NCBI RefSeq assembly: GCF_000821065.1
Contig: NZ_CDGG01000001.1
Coordinates: 4,278,001 to 4,342,000, forward strand
Origin: Oceanobacillus oncorhynchi
GTDB taxonomy: Bacteria > Bacillota > Bacilli > Bacillales > Amphibacillaceae
Length of the DNA: 64,000 nt
Direction: 5' to 3'
The position numbers were made by a program, and so were the translations under genes. Of this stretch, positions 25,197-36,352 are shown one piece after another. Below the pieces are notes generated by a model. It made no database searches. It was not told where the DNA came from and saw only the letters and a list, made by a program, of their open reading frames with translations. Within the stretch, counting starts at the first letter, position 1, and the number at the start of each line of letters is the position of its first letter.

Positions 25197-27605
25197 TCAC
25201 ATCATATAATACGGCTGCATATCGATGAACAACTGCAGCGTCTGCTTCCGTATCTCATCAGCATATGCCGATTGAATTTGTTCTAAATAGTTTATTAAGT
25301 CAGGTTCATGCTTGTATTTTATCATGCACTGATACCGATATCTATCTTTTATCCGTGCAATAGTGGAAGGTGTCGGGCCTAAAATAGTTGTTCCAGGTGA
25401 CACAATCTCACTCAGCTGCTTTACAATCTCCCCCGTAACCTGTACGGCCCGGGCATGATTTTCATGCGATACGGTGACTAATACAAGGAAAACAAACGGC
25501 GGATATTGAAATGCTTTTCGGACAGCCATTTCATGCTGATAAAAATCTAAAAAATTGTGGCCGGCAGCATATGTCACACTATAATGCTCCGGCGTATAGG
25601 TCTGCACAATTACATTACCCGTGAGCTCATGTCTGCCTGCTCTACCGCTTACTTGCGTCAATAATTGAAAAGTACGCTCGGAGGCACGGAAATCAGGAAG
25701 ATGCAGCATCGAGTCTGCTGATAACACTCCGACCAATGTCACATCTTTAAAATCCAAGCCTTTGGCAATCATCTGTGTCCCTAGTAAAATATCTGCTTTC
25801 TTCTCTGAAAACTGTTTTAATAATTTTCCATGAGAACCCTTGCGTCTCGTTGTGTCCACGTCCATCCGAATCACGCGAGCTTCCGGCAGAAGCTTCGCCA
25901 GGGACTCTTCCACCCGCTGGGTACCTGTTCCAAAGTAGCGGATAGAATCACTTTCACAGGATGGACAATGTGCTGGAACCGCCTGTTCGTAGGAACAATA
26001 ATGACATTTAAGCCGATGTGAGTTCTTATGATAAGTTAATGCAATATCACAATGTGGACATTCGGATACATGGCCGCAATCGCGGCACATCACAAACGTC
26101 GAATATCCTCTGCGATTTAAGAGCAGTACAATCTGTTCTCCACGCTCCATACAAGCCTTCATATTTTCCATCAGCGACGTAGAAAACATGGTCCGGTTGC
26201 CGGCATGCAGTTCTTTGCGCATATCGACAATCTCAACACTTGGCATTTGCTGCTGATTCGTACGGCTGGCAAGTGTTAACAGTTTGTAGACACCTTTTTT
26301 AGCTCTGGCATAGCTTTCTAACGAAGGCGTTGCACTGCCAAGCACAACCGGACAGCGATGACTGACCGCTCTTTCTATCGCAACGTCCCGGGCGTGATAC
26401 CTTGGCTGGTCTTCCTGTTTGTAGGTTGTTTCATGCTCTTCATCAATAATAATAATACCAATATTTGAAAAAGGAGCAAATATCGCAGAGCGGGCACCGA
26501 CAACCACTTGCACCTGCTTTTGCTGAATTTTTCTCCACTCGTCATACTTTTCTCCGGCAGAAAGACCGCTATGCATAACTGCTACACTGGATCCGAATCG
26601 GCCTTTAAAGCGGCGGACCATCTGCGGCGTTAACGAAATTTCCGGAACAAGAACAATCGCCTCCTGTCCTTTTGAAATCACATGCTGGATTGATTGCAGA
26701 TAAATTTCTGTTTTACCGCTTCCGGTAACACCATGTAATAGAAATATATTATCCTCTTGATTCTCAATAGAGGCCATCACCGGTTTGATGGCCTCCGCCT
26801 GTTCTTCCGTAAGTTCGAATGCTTCTGTCTGTTCAATTGGCTGATTCTTATAAGGATCACGGAATACTTCCTGCTGAAATGTCTTTACAATCCCTTTGGA
26901 TACCAACGTTTTCACAGTCTGAGCAGAGGTGCCTAAAGTTTGAATTAATTTCGCCTGTTCGATCGGCTCCGGATACTCAATAAAGAATTGAATCAGCTCT
27001 TTTTGTTTTTTTGCCTGCTTGGATAAATCCTCTAACGCCTCCATGGCACGCATTTCTGATACATCCAATTGCACCATGGTCAGCTGTTTTTTCGTAATTC
27101 TTGACTTCACATGATAGTAAATCGTAATATTTCCAGCTTCTATTTGTTTTTGTAATTGATAATAGCTGATAGAAGAAGCTGTGAATTCTTCAAATGAAAT
27201 GGATTCTCTGCCTGCAAACAAATCCTCTAATTCCGGGCTGAGAAATTCGTCTGTCTCCCGTACCAAATCCTTCGTGTACTGGGATTTTAATACCTGGGGC
27301 AGCATCGTTTGAAATACGGTAATATATAAGCTAAGTGTTTTTTTGGCGACTGATTTCCCCAGCTGGAGCAGTTCCTCTGTTAAAACAGGTGTTATATCTA
27401 ACACCTCATGCAGTTCTTTTACTTTTGATAAATGTGTTTCCTTCTTTAATTGGACAACAAACCCCATAATCTTCCGCGGTCCAAATGGCACAGTGACGCG
27501 CATACCGGGAGTAATGATTTCATGATATTTTTCTGGAACTAAATAGTCGTATGTTTGATTCGTTGCACTTGTCGGCACATCAACGATGACACTGGCAATC
27601 TTCAA
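25197..27605 (-). CDS. priA: Primosomal protein N' (replication restart helicase PriA)
   Basis: Recognises abandoned forks and reloads the replisome. Order: N-terminal 3'-end-binding domain, winged helix, helicase lobe 1 with HGVTGSGKTEIY Walker A and DEEHE, eight zinc-binding cysteines in the pattern CRDCGH, CPHC, CHYCS, CPSC, then lobe 2 with GTQMIAKGLDF and VSGRAGR. At 802 residues it is full length. The start is TTG at 27603-27605, overlapping the coaBC stop (TTGA). Confidence 0.97.
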   Translation of the reverse strand: MKIASVIVDVPTSATNQTYDYLVPEKYHEIITPGMRVTVPFGPRKIMGFVVQLKKETHLSKVKELHEVLDITPVLTEELLQLGKSVAKKTLSLYITVFQTMLPQVLKSQYTKDLVRETDEFLSPELEDLFAGRESISFEEFTASSISYYQLQKQIEAGNITIYYHVKSRITKKQLTMVQLDVSEMRAMEALEDLSKQAKKQKELIQFFIEYPEPIEQAKLIQTLGTSAQTVKTLVSKGIVKTFQQEVFRDPYKNQPIEQTEAFELTEEQAEAIKPVMASIENQEDNIFLLHGVTGSGKTEIYLQSIQHVISKGQEAIVLVPEISLTPQMVRRFKGRFGSSVAVMHSGLSAGEKYDEWRKIQQKQVQVVVGARSAIFAPFSNIGIIIIDEEHETTYKQEDQPRYHARDVAIERAVSHRCPVVLGSATPSLESYARAKKGVYKLLTLASRTNQQQMPSVEIVDMRKELHAGNRTMFSTSLMENMKACMERGEQIVLLLNRRGYSTFVMCRDCGHVSECPHCDIALTYHKNSHRLKCHYCSYEQAVPAHCPSCESDSIRYFGTGTQRVEESLAKLLPEARVIRMDVDTTRRKGSHGKLLKQFSEKKADILLGTQMIAKGLDFKDVTLVGVLSADSMLHLPDFRASERTFQLLTQVSGRAGRHELTGNVIVQTYTPEHYSVTYAAGHNFLDFYQHEMAVRKAFQYPPFVFLVLVTVSHENHARAVQVTGEIVKQLSEIVSPGTTILGPTPSTIARIKDRYRYQCMIKYKHEPDLINYLEQIQSAYADEIRKQTLQLFIDMQPYYMM

Positions 27606-28810
27606 ATGGAATCATCCTTCATATCTTGTAAAATACAATCTAAGAGCTGGACTGCTATCTGTTTTTTGGTGGCCTGCTTCAATTCAATGACCGATTCCGC
27701 CTTATTAATGTAGGAAACAATATTTGTATCTCCTTCAAATCCTGCTCCCTCACGGCTGACATCATTGACAACAATAGCATCTAAATTTTTCTTCTTCCGT
27801 TTTCCCAGTCCATATTCAATAGGGGTGTCTGTTTCTGCAGCAAATCCGACTAAAAATTGATTTTCTTTTCTTTCTCCAAGTTTTTTTAGTATATCCTCTG
27901 TCCGTTCCAGAGTTATTACATCATCGCCTTCTTTTTTCTTCATCTTAGATGTTTGTACCTCTTTGGGACGGTAATCGGCTACCGCAGCTGATTTGATGAC
28001 AATATCTTTATCAGCAAACTGCTCGTTCATCGCATCATACATTTCCTTGGCAGAAACAACATCGATTCGTTTTATCGATGGATGCTGCGCCTCTATCGAC
28101 ACAGGTCCCGCAACTAACGTAACATCTGCGCCCCGTTCTGCAGCTGCTTCAGCTAAAGCAAAACCCATTTTTCCGGAGGAACGGTTGGTGAAGAAACGTA
28201 CCGGATCAATCATTTCCTTTGTCGGTCCGGCAGAGACAAGCACCTTTTTCCCCTGCATATCGAGTGTTCTCTGCTGATGACGTTCCAACACAGAAATAAT
28301 TTCCTGGGGTTCTTCCAGACGGCCTTTTCCGACATAACCGCAGGCTAAATAACCATCACCCGGCTCGATAAAATGGTACCCCCACTTTTCAAGCTGTTTC
28401 ATGTTTTGGATAACAGCCGGATGATCATACATATGCACATTCATTGCCGGAGCAATATATACCTCAGCCTGCGTTGCCAGCATGGTGGTGGAGAGCATAT
28501 CATCTGCCTGCCCATGGGCCATCTTTGCAATAATATTCGCTGTTGCCGGAGCAATAATGGCGATATCCGCCCAGTCCGCCAAATCAATATGCGCTATTTT
28601 CTTTGGATTTTTTTCATCAAAGGTATCTGTATACACTGGATTTCTTGTTAATGCCTGGAAGGTTAACGGTGTAACAAATTCCGTCGCACTTTCTGTCATG
28701 ATAACCTTCACTTCCGCACCAAGCTGTGTCAGCTTACTTGCAAGCGCACTTACCTTATAGACAGCAATACCGCCTGAAACACCTAAAAGTATTTTTTTCT
28801 GATGGAGCAT
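27602..28810 (-). CDS. coaBC: Bifunctional phosphopantothenoylcysteine decarboxylase / phosphopantothenate-cysteine ligase
   Basis: Two successive steps of coenzyme A synthesis. The N-terminal flavoprotein CoaC part has the [10 protein letters not shown] start, active His in [25 protein letters not shown] and the [10 protein letters not shown] flap cysteine. The CoaB part begins near residue 185 ([27 protein letters not shown]) and contains the KKEGDD segment. About 402 residues. I place the start at the second ATG (28808-28810) because GAGAGG abuts the first. Coupled to priA. Confidence 0.96.
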   Translation of the reverse strand: MLHQKKILLGVSGGIAVYKVSALASKLTQLGAEVKVIMTESATEFVTPLTFQALTRNPVYTDTFDEKNPKKIAHIDLADWADIAIIAPATANIIAKMAHGQADDMLSTTMLATQAEVYIAPAMNVHMYDHPAVIQNMKQLEKWGYHFIEPGDGYLACGYVGKGRLEEPQEIISVLERHQQRTLDMQGKKVLVSAGPTKEMIDPVRFFTNRSSGKMGFALAEAAAERGADVTLVAGPVSIEAQHPSIKRIDVVSAKEMYDAMNEQFADKDIVIKSAAVADYRPKEVQTSKMKKKEGDDVITLERTEDILKKLGERKENQFLVGFAAETDTPIEYGLGKRKKKNLDAIVVNDVSREGAGFEGDTNIVSYINKAESVIELKQATKKQIAVQLLDCILQDMKDDSI

Positions 28811-28995
28811 GGAAAACATCCTCTCTATGATTTTTCTTCACGTATTCGTATGCTAAATAAGCATTTACATTTAAAAACATATTTCAACATTTTTTTATCT
28901 TCTCTATACATAGTTATAACATATAATAGGCTTTCTCTGCCGAATGAAGGCTTGGAAAAGAGGCCGGGCAAAATTTAAAACAACTCCGCTGCAAA

Positions 28996-29060
28996 TAGAA
29001 AAACCTCTGCACCCCGAACAATTCTTGTATGAAGAATTATTCGCTGTGCAAAGGTCTTTA
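28996..29060 (-). terminator. rpoZ terminator
   Basis: On the minus strand ACCTTTGCAC (29046-29055) pairs with GTGCAGAGGT (29003-29012) around an inner AATTCTT/AAGAATT stem, followed by TTTTTCTA. It separates gmk-rpoZ from coaBC. Confidence 0.75.
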
Positions 29061-29078
29061 TTGTTCTGTAATTTACAT

Positions 29079-29917
<839 letters not shown>

Positions 29918-30178
29918 TTATTCGTCTGCAATTTCATCGTTTGTCACAAGCCGTTGTCCTACTGTTTCAGGCTGCACTGCAGATAATACAACATGATCGC
30001 TATCCGTAATGATAACAGCTCTGGTACGTCTGCCATAGGTAGCGTCCACTAACTTATTATTATCTCTGGCGACCGTAATAATTCGTTTTACTGGTGCTGA
30101 TTCCGGAGACACGATAGAAATAATGCGGTTTGCGGAAACAACATTACCAAAGCCAATATTTATTAAACTTAGATTCAA
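29918..30178 (-). CDS. remA: Extracellular matrix regulatory protein RemA
   Basis: DUF370 DNA-binding protein that activates biofilm matrix and osmoprotection genes in B. subtilis. [25 protein letters not shown] and [13 protein letters not shown] are nearly invariant. I choose the TTG at 30176-30178 ([12 protein letters not shown]) because AGGGGGA lies 8 bases upstream and the length then matches B. subtilis; an ATG six codons earlier has no ribosome site. B. subtilis yloC, normally just upstream, is absent. Confidence 0.92.
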   Translation of the reverse strand: MNLSLINIGFGNVVSANRIISIVSPESAPVKRIITVARDNNKLVDATYGRRTRAVIITDSDHVVLSAVQPETVGQRLVTNDEIADE

Positions 30179-30383
30179 AATTTTTCCCCCTGCCATTTCT
30201 TTTCTATCTATAATAGTACCATTATACTGTATCTTTATTGAATTTTATACTATAAACTTTTTTGTTACAAGAGCAAAACCAAGAAATAGGAAAATAGAGT
30301 GAGATTTACAGGCTTTGAATTGCTTGGTTTATCCGTTTTATATAAGTGCCTGCAAATATTGTAATACACATTTTAAATAATGA

Positions 30384-30424
30384 AAACAGCTATCCGCCTT
30401 ATCATAATAAATGGGATAGCTGTT
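30384..30424. terminator. Terminator of the cation ATPase gene
   Basis: Perfect 12-bp stem AAACAGCTATCC / GGATAGCTGTTT. On the minus strand the T-run is short (TTTTC), but the stem sits 8 bases after the stop. Confidence 0.7.
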
Positions 30425-30431
30425 TCCTGTC

Positions 30432-33086
30432 TTATCTTTTAGTAAATCCAAATAATACGGTCGGTAATGCTCCCAATCCGACAATCAGGCACCAGTCAAC
30501 CACAGACAAGCTGACGGTATGGAAAATCGGCTGAATCGGCGGGAAGTAAATAACAACTAAGAGCAGCAGCATGGACGACAGTACAGCTAAAATCAGGTAT
30601 CTGTTTTCAAACAAATTTCTTGCAAAAATAGATTTTTCGCTGCGGCAGTCAAATACATGAATTAATTGTGCTACCACCAGAGTTGAGAAAGCAATAGTCT
30701 GCGCATAGACTAAATTGCTTGGGTCATTCTGGTAAGCAACAATAAATGCAATTAAGGTGACAACCCCAATCAAAATTCCCCTGCTGATAATCTTGTAACC
30801 GAGCCCTCGGGAGAAAATGCCTTCACGTGGATTCCGGGGTCCCCGCTTCATGACGTCTCCTTCCGCCTGATCCACACCTAATGCCATGGCCGGCAGTCCA
30901 TCTGTCACTAAGTTCACCCATAGTATTTGCACAGGCACAAGCGGGAGCGGCAGTCCAAGCAGCATAGCAAAGAGCATCACTAAAATTTCTCCTACATTGG
31001 AAGCCAGCAGATAGCGGATAAACTTACGAATATTTTCATAAATATTTCTGCCTTCCTGAATTGCCGATTTAATGGTTGCAAAGTTATCATCCATTAACAC
31101 GAGCGATGATGCTTCTTTTGTGACATCTGTTCCACTTATTCCCATCGCAATGCCTATATCACTTGCTTTCATCGCTGGTGCATCGTTGACACCATCTCCT
31201 GTCATTGCAACAATATGTCCTTTTTCTTGAAAGGCGTTGACGATTCGAAGTTTATGCTCTGGCGTGACACGTGCAAAAACATACGTATCTTCAATCGTAT
31301 CCACTAATTCAGCGTCTGACATCTGTGTTAATTCTTTTCCTTCCAATACTTTCCCGCTCTCTGGAAGAATTTCTAAATGGTTTGCAATTGCTCTTGCCGT
31401 ATGCGCATGGTCCCCTGTTATCATCACCGTTTTGATTCCGGCTTCTTTACATTCGCGAACGGCTGCTTTTACTTCTTTTCTAGGAGGATCCATCAGCCCA
31501 TACAGGCCAATCAAGGTCAAATCCTCTTCCAGCAATGCTGTATCTAATGAATCGGAAGGGGATAATACCCGAAAACCTATCGCAATCGTTCGGAGTGCTT
31601 TTTCTGCCATCCCTACCATTGCTTGTTCTGTCTGTTTACTCTGTTCCTTTGTTAAAATAGTCTTTCCATCCTTTGTTTGAATATGGGATGACCTCGGCAG
31701 CAGCATGTCCGGTGCACCTTTTGTAATCAATAAACGCATGCCATTATCATCTTCTATTACGACACTCATCCGCTTTCGATCGGAATCGAATGGTATTTCT
31801 TTGATAATCCGAAAAGGCTGTTTATCATTTTCATGAAAACCAAATTTATATGCTGCAACAAGTAACGCACCATCTGTCGGATCGCCATCCACTACATTCT
31901 TTCCTTTTTTTGTAGAAATGGAGGCATGATTACACAGCATGCCATATAGCAGCATCGATTTTAAATTAGAATGAGAATCCTCTACCTTCTTCTGATTAGA
32001 TAAAAAATCTCCCTGTGTCTGGTATCCGTCCCCGGTAACATATAATGTTTTTCCATTTATATATACTTCCTTCACTGTCATTTGATTTTCTGTCATGGTG
32101 CCTGTCTTATCCGAACAAATAACAGAGGCACATCCTAGTGTCTCTACCGCTGAAAGCTTTCTTACAATGGCTTTCTTTTTAATCATCCGCTGGACACCAA
32201 GTGATAAAGCAACCGTAACAATCGCCGGCAGTCCTTCAGGAATAGCAGCTACCGCTAAGGAAACTCCTGCTAAAAACATTTCATACATTGGGTGCCCTTG
32301 GAATATCCCTGCCCCGACCACGAGTATCGTTAAGAATAAGGCGACAACAATCAGGATTTTCCCCAGCTCGGCCAATTTCATTTCAAGCGGTGTAATGGTC
32401 TTCTTGGTATTATCCAACAACGTGGCAATCTGTCCCATGACTGTTTTCATTCCTGTACCGACAACAATTCCTTCACCTGATCCCCGTGTAACTAATGTCC
32501 CCATAAAAGCCATATTCACTTGATCCTGGGCTTCTAATCCGTCCATTCTAATTTCTTTGGTATGTTTCGCAACAGGAAGGGATTCTCCTGTCAAAGCAGA
32601 CTCCTCGGTTTCCAGGCTGGTTGTTTTAATCACTCTTACATCTGCTGGAACCCTGTCCCCGCTTGTAAACCGGACAATATCTCCTACCACAATGTCTTTG
32701 GATGGAATCTTGACCCACTGTCCATCTCGTCTGACACTGGCTATCGGCGCAGATAATTCTTTCAGTTTTTCTAGTGAATTTTCTGCTTTCTGCTCTTGAA
32801 AATAACCAATGATTCCATTAATTAATACAATCACCATGATCGCAATCGCATCAATATACTCCCCTAATAATCCGGCTATCAACGTGGCAGCTAATAAAAC
32901 TAATACCATAAAATCCTGAAATTGCTTTAAAAACAAAATCCATCCAGGTATTTTTTTCTTCGCTGCTAGAACATTCTCGCCATATTGCTGACGTCTTTTC
33001 GCAACCTGCTTCTCTCCTAACCCGACATTCGATTTTACTTGTAATGTCTCTTCTAATTTTTCGGTTGTAAGCTGATACCATTTCAT
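30432..33086 (-). CDS. Calcium-transporting P-type ATPase (YloB-like)
   Basis: P2A-type Ca2+ pump of 884 residues in the cytoplasmic membrane. Ordered marks: TLIAGLLGEYIDA first helices, TGES actuator motif, PEGLPAIVTVALS in helix 4 (ion site), phosphorylation motif DKTGTMTENQMT, nucleotide-binding KGAPD, TGDHAHTA and the TGDGVNDAPAMKASDIG hinge, then six C-terminal helices. I chose the ATG at 33084-33086 with GGAGG 8 bases before it. In B. subtilis YloB serves sporulation and germination. It is divergent from rqcH. Confidence 0.93.
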   Translation of the reverse strand: MKWYQLTTEKLEETLQVKSNVGLGEKQVAKRRQQYGENVLAAKKKIPGWILFLKQFQDFMVLVLLAATLIAGLLGEYIDAIAIMVIVLINGIIGYFQEQKAENSLEKLKELSAPIASVRRDGQWVKIPSKDIVVGDIVRFTSGDRVPADVRVIKTTSLETEESALTGESLPVAKHTKEIRMDGLEAQDQVNMAFMGTLVTRGSGEGIVVGTGMKTVMGQIATLLDNTKKTITPLEMKLAELGKILIVVALFLTILVVGAGIFQGHPMYEMFLAGVSLAVAAIPEGLPAIVTVALSLGVQRMIKKKAIVRKLSAVETLGCASVICSDKTGTMTENQMTVKEVYINGKTLYVTGDGYQTQGDFLSNQKKVEDSHSNLKSMLLYGMLCNHASISTKKGKNVVDGDPTDGALLVAAYKFGFHENDKQPFRIIKEIPFDSDRKRMSVVIEDDNGMRLLITKGAPDMLLPRSSHIQTKDGKTILTKEQSKQTEQAMVGMAEKALRTIAIGFRVLSPSDSLDTALLEEDLTLIGLYGLMDPPRKEVKAAVRECKEAGIKTVMITGDHAHTARAIANHLEILPESGKVLEGKELTQMSDAELVDTIEDTYVFARVTPEHKLRIVNAFQEKGHIVAMTGDGVNDAPAMKASDIGIAMGISGTDVTKEASSLVLMDDNFATIKSAIQEGRNIYENIRKFIRYLLASNVGEILVMLFAMLLGLPLPLVPVQILWVNLVTDGLPAMALGVDQAEGDVMKRGPRNPREGIFSRGLGYKIISRGILIGVVTLIAFIVAYQNDPSNLVYAQTIAFSTLVVAQLIHVFDCRSEKSIFARNLFENRYLILAVLSSMLLLLVVIYFPPIQPIFHTVSLSVVDWCLIVGLGALPTVLFGFTKR

Positions 33087-33186
33087 TATACATTCCTCCG
33101 GCAGACATAAATTGTACAAGCACTTAATCCATTTCTATGCCTCAACATCTAAAAAGATGCTATAATTGCCGATGAGGTGATTACTT

Positions 33187-34890
33187 ATGCCATTCGACGG
33201 TATTGTAACAAGAGCGGTTACAGAAGAATTAAGAACGAAATTAGAAAGAGGAAAAATCAATAAAATCTATCAGCCATCGGAAACAGAGATTGTGATGACA
33301 GTCCGCAGCCAGTCTGTAAACCACAGCCTGCTTTTTTCTGTCCATCCCACCTATGCCCGTTTTCATATTACGAACGATTCCTATACCAATCCGAAAGAAC
33401 CTCCTATGTTTTGTATGGTGCTGCGGAAGCATCTGACCGGAAGTGTAATTGAACAGATCGAACAAAAAGGAATGGAGCGGATCGTTACATTTACTATCCG
33501 GACTCGTAATGAAATAGGAGATATCAGTTATAAACAATTAATTATCGAACTCATGGGCAAGCATAGTAACTTTATTTTAGTCGACCAGGAAAAGAGGCAT
33601 ATTATTGACAGCCTGAAGCATGTTTCTCTCTCCCAAAACCGGCACCGGATGATTTTGCCGGGGCAGCAGTATCAGCTGCCGCCTGACCAGCATAAGCTTT
33701 CCATTTTAGATACCGACAGTGATTCCATTGTGAAAAAATTAGATTTCAATGCTGGCAAAATGGATAAACAGCTGCTTGGGTTATTAGAAGGCTTTTCCCT
33801 ATTTGTGACGAAAAAAATGATCGAGCGTGTCCACCTTGGCACGAATCAGGATTTTGAGAATATGCTTTCCCTTGTTCAGAAGCAATTACAGGAAAATGAT
33901 TATCAGCCTGCTATCTATCAGGAGCCAAAAGAAGATTTTCATGTACTGTCTTTTCCAGAAGAAAAAGCAGATACAGTATTTGAAGAGGTCAATACAATGC
34001 TCGATGCCTTTTACTCCGGCAAAGCCGAGCGGGACCGGGTCAAGCAGCAGGCAAAAGACCTCTATCGCTTTATTAAAAATGAACAGGATAAAAACGTCCG
34101 CAAGCTGAAAAAACATCGGCAGACGGTAGAAAAATCTGAACGGGCAGATCACTACCAAAAAATGGGTGAGCTTTTAACGGCGCATATGCATTTAGTCAAG
34201 CCGAATCAAAAAGAAATCTCCGTTGTAGATTATTATGATCCGGATCAAAAAGAAATCACTATTCCGCTAAACCCGAATAAATCACCAAGCGGCAATGCAC
34301 AGAATTATTTCAAAACCTATCAGAAGCTGAAGAATTCCCGTAAGATGATGGAAACAGAAATCAAACGTACGAACGAAGAAATCGTTTATTTCGATCAGTT
34401 ATTGCAGCAGTTGGATGTAGCAAGTACCGATGATATTGAAGAAATTCGCGAGGAACTCCGGGAAGAAGGATATTTGCGAAAACAGCGTGCTTCGAAAAAG
34501 ACGAAAAAACCGCAGAAGCCAAAACCTGAAACCTACCAGTCTTCTGACGGCACAACGATATTAGTCGGGAAAAATAACAAACAGAATGAATACGCCACGA
34601 TGCGGCTGGCACACCGTGATGATATCTGGCTCCATACGAAGGACATTCCCGGTTCACACGTAATCATCCGGGACAGAGAGCCAAGTGAAAAGACATTAGA
34701 GGAGGCTGCTGTTTTAGCTGCTTATTACAGTAAATCCCAGCAATCTTCTTCTGTACCGGTAGACTACACGTTGATTCGTCATGTTAAAAAGCCGAATGGC
34801 TCGAAACCCGGGTACGTGACGTATGATAATCAAAAAACACTGTTTGTGACACCGAAAAAAGAGATGGTAGATCAACTGAAAGTAAAATAA
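33187..34890 (+). CDS. rqcH: Ribosome quality control protein RqcH (NFACT family, YloA)
   Basis: Binds obstructed 50S subunits with peptidyl-tRNA and adds C-terminal alanine tails. The N-terminal NFACT-N domain starts MPFDGIVTRAVTEEL and holds the FCMVLRKHL segment; a central coiled coil spans roughly residues 280-430; the NFACT-R domain holds GKNNKQNEYATMRLAHRDDIWLHTKDIPGSHV. At 567 residues it is full length. Older annotations call it fibronectin-binding protein. It has its own promoter and terminator on the plus strand. Confidence 0.94.
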   Translation: MPFDGIVTRAVTEELRTKLERGKINKIYQPSETEIVMTVRSQSVNHSLLFSVHPTYARFHITNDSYTNPKEPPMFCMVLRKHLTGSVIEQIEQKGMERIVTFTIRTRNEIGDISYKQLIIELMGKHSNFILVDQEKRHIIDSLKHVSLSQNRHRMILPGQQYQLPPDQHKLSILDTDSDSIVKKLDFNAGKMDKQLLGLLEGFSLFVTKKMIERVHLGTNQDFENMLSLVQKQLQENDYQPAIYQEPKEDFHVLSFPEEKADTVFEEVNTMLDAFYSGKAERDRVKQQAKDLYRFIKNEQDKNVRKLKKHRQTVEKSERADHYQKMGELLTAHMHLVKPNQKEISVVDYYDPDQKEITIPLNPNKSPSGNAQNYFKTYQKLKNSRKMMETEIKRTNEEIVYFDQLLQQLDVASTDDIEEIREELREEGYLRKQRASKKTKKPQKPKPETYQSSDGTTILVGKNNKQNEYATMRLAHRDDIWLHTKDIPGSHVIIRDREPSEKTLEEAAVLAAYYSKSQQSSSVPVDYTLIRHVKKPNGSKPGYVTYDNQKTLFVTPKKEMVDQLKVK

Positions 34891-34895
34891 AAATC

Positions 34896-34935
34896 TGGTG
34901 TATCATTTCTCTGACGTGATACACCAAATTTTTAT
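34896..34935 (+). terminator. rqcH terminator
   Basis: Perfect 10-bp stem TGGTGTATCA (34896-34905) and TGATACACCA (34917-34926), followed by AATTTTTAT. Confidence 0.85.
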
Positions 34936-35057
34936 GAATAAAATATCATCCGGATTTATCACCTAAACCAATCATTAAATTAGAGCCTTCCCCTTCTAAA
35001 TGATAAACTCATACTATAATTATTAATTAAAATCATCTGGAAAAGAGGTTAAAATAT

Positions 35058-35600
35058 ATGAAACTTGTTGGAATATCAGGTGCACTTGCAGGAGATAAAA
35101 CATCAATTGTTGTTAATCAGATTCTAGTCCACGCTCGCCGTTTCGATTCATCCATAAAAACGGAATTAGTGGACTTAAGGGATTATGAAATCGACTTTTT
35201 TAACGGTGCTCCCTTGGCAGACTATAATGAAGATACCTGGGATGTAGTTCAAAAAATTGCTTCCGCTGATTTCCTTGTGTTTGGGACTCCAATTTATCAA
35301 GCATCGATTTCTGGAGCGTTAAAAAATCTGTTTGACCACTTACCGGAATACACTTTTAAACATAAAGTAACGGGAATGGTTGCTACTGGATGGTCAGACC
35401 GGCATTTTCTTGTCATGGAATATCATCTAAGATCGATTCTGTCTTATTTTAAAGGCTTAGTTCCAACCGGGAATGTGTTTGTCCATAATAGTGCTTTTAA
35501 TATGGACAGTGATGAAATTATTGATGAACGTGTTTTGGAAAGGCTTCAAGCGTTTGGAGAGGAAATGGTTTCCTTGCAGCAGGGGATGAAAAATCAGTAA
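35058..35600 (+). CDS. NADPH-dependent FMN reductase family protein
   Basis: Flavodoxin-like fold of 180 residues. The N-terminal KLVGISGALAGDKTSIVVNQI phosphate loop and the central FGTPIYQASISGALKNLFDHL motif, which packs on the flavin, identify the family (FMN or azo-type reductases). The electron acceptor cannot be told from sequence. Neighbour to an Ohr-like peroxidase, so an oxidative-stress role is possible but only inferred. AAAAGAGGTT precedes the start; a terminator follows. Confidence 0.85.
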   Translation: MKLVGISGALAGDKTSIVVNQILVHARRFDSSIKTELVDLRDYEIDFFNGAPLADYNEDTWDVVQKIASADFLVFGTPIYQASISGALKNLFDHLPEYTFKHKVTGMVATGWSDRHFLVMEYHLRSILSYFKGLVPTGNVFVHNSAFNMDSDEIIDERVLERLQAFGEEMVSLQQGMKNQ

Positions 35601-35609
35601 TCTATGTAT

Positions 35610-35645
35610 AAAAAAATCCAGCCTTTATCGGCTGGAATTTTTTTA
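35610..35645. terminator. Bidirectional terminator
   Basis: AAAAATCCAGCC and GGCTGGAATTTTT form a stem with A-run and T-run flanks, shared by the convergent FMN reductase and Ohr genes. Confidence 0.85.
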
Positions 35646-35656
35646 TACATAGATTT

Positions 35657-36079
35657 TTAAACTGCGGTCGGTTTCAGTTCAACATCAATATTACCTCTCG
35701 TTGCTTTCGAATAAGGGCAAAATTGATGCGCAGCTTCTGCCAGTTCTTCCGCTTCTTTCTGATCAACGCCTTCTATTTTGATATGCAGAGTTGCGCCGAT
35801 TTTAAAGCCGTCGTCAGCAGGGTCTTTCATAAAATGAACTTCTGCTGTTGTTTCTGACGTAATATTTTTTCCCTGATTGGATGCCATTAAATTAAGTGCC
35901 CCATCATAGCAAGCTGCGTAACCAGCAGCAAAGAGCTGTTCCGGGTTGGAGCCTTTTTCATCTGATTTATTTCCGGCTGGATTAACTAAGTTAACATCGA
36001 TAATCCCATCATCTGATTTTACATGTCCGTCTCTGCCGTTTTGTGCGGTTGCTTTTGAACTGAAAATAATATTACTCAT
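35657..36079 (-). CDS. Organic hydroperoxide resistance protein (Ohr/OsmC family)
   Basis: Thiol peroxidase reducing organic hydroperoxides to alcohols. Both catalytic cysteines are present: AAGYAACYDGALN near residue 59 and QFCPYSKATRGN near residue 120, and ENQFAAGYAAC-type context (NPEQLFAAGYAAC) points to Ohr rather than general OsmC. About 140 residues with start ATG at 36077-36079 and GGAG upstream; the longer frame is not supported. I see no OhrR-type regulator gene next to it. Confidence 0.9.
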   Translation of the reverse strand: MSNIIFSSKATAQNGRDGHVKSDDGIIDVNLVNPAGNKSDEKGSNPEQLFAAGYAACYDGALNLMASNQGKNITSETTAEVHFMKDPADDGFKIGATLHIKIEGVDQKEAEELAEAAHQFCPYSKATRGNIDVELKPTAV

Positions 36080-36176
36080 TGAAATCACTGCTCCTTTATC
36101 ATTTAATCTAATGGTACTATTTCCTTTATTCATTTTCTTTAAACCTTTTTTCTAAAGATACTTTATTTTAATCTGC

Positions 36177-36350
36177 GATAAAGTGAAACTTCATTCAGTG
36201 GGAGGCCTTTTCTACCCCACTGAATGTTAGTTGAACCAATCGGGCCGTTGGCTGTTAGATCTCCTACTTAGAATGTTCGATTTCTCCCTATTCTTGAAGC
36301 GGGAGTCTTACAAAAGCCTTTCGATGGGACGAGTAATCGCAGGCCCAGCC
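36177..36350. repeat. Type A intergenic repeat (copy 2)
   Basis: Homologous to 22076-22245 end to end. Its first hairpin is CATTCAGTGGG / CCCACTGAATG. It ends with a hairpin core at 36325-36347 (TGGGAC, loop GAGTAATCGCA, GGCCCA), three bases before the LysR stop codon. Confidence 0.85.
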
Positions 36351-36352
36351 AG

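Noticed and set aside
35657..36133. Longer N-terminus for the Ohr-like protein
   Set aside because: Added residues do not match the family, and the internal ATG at 36077-36079 has a ribosome site.
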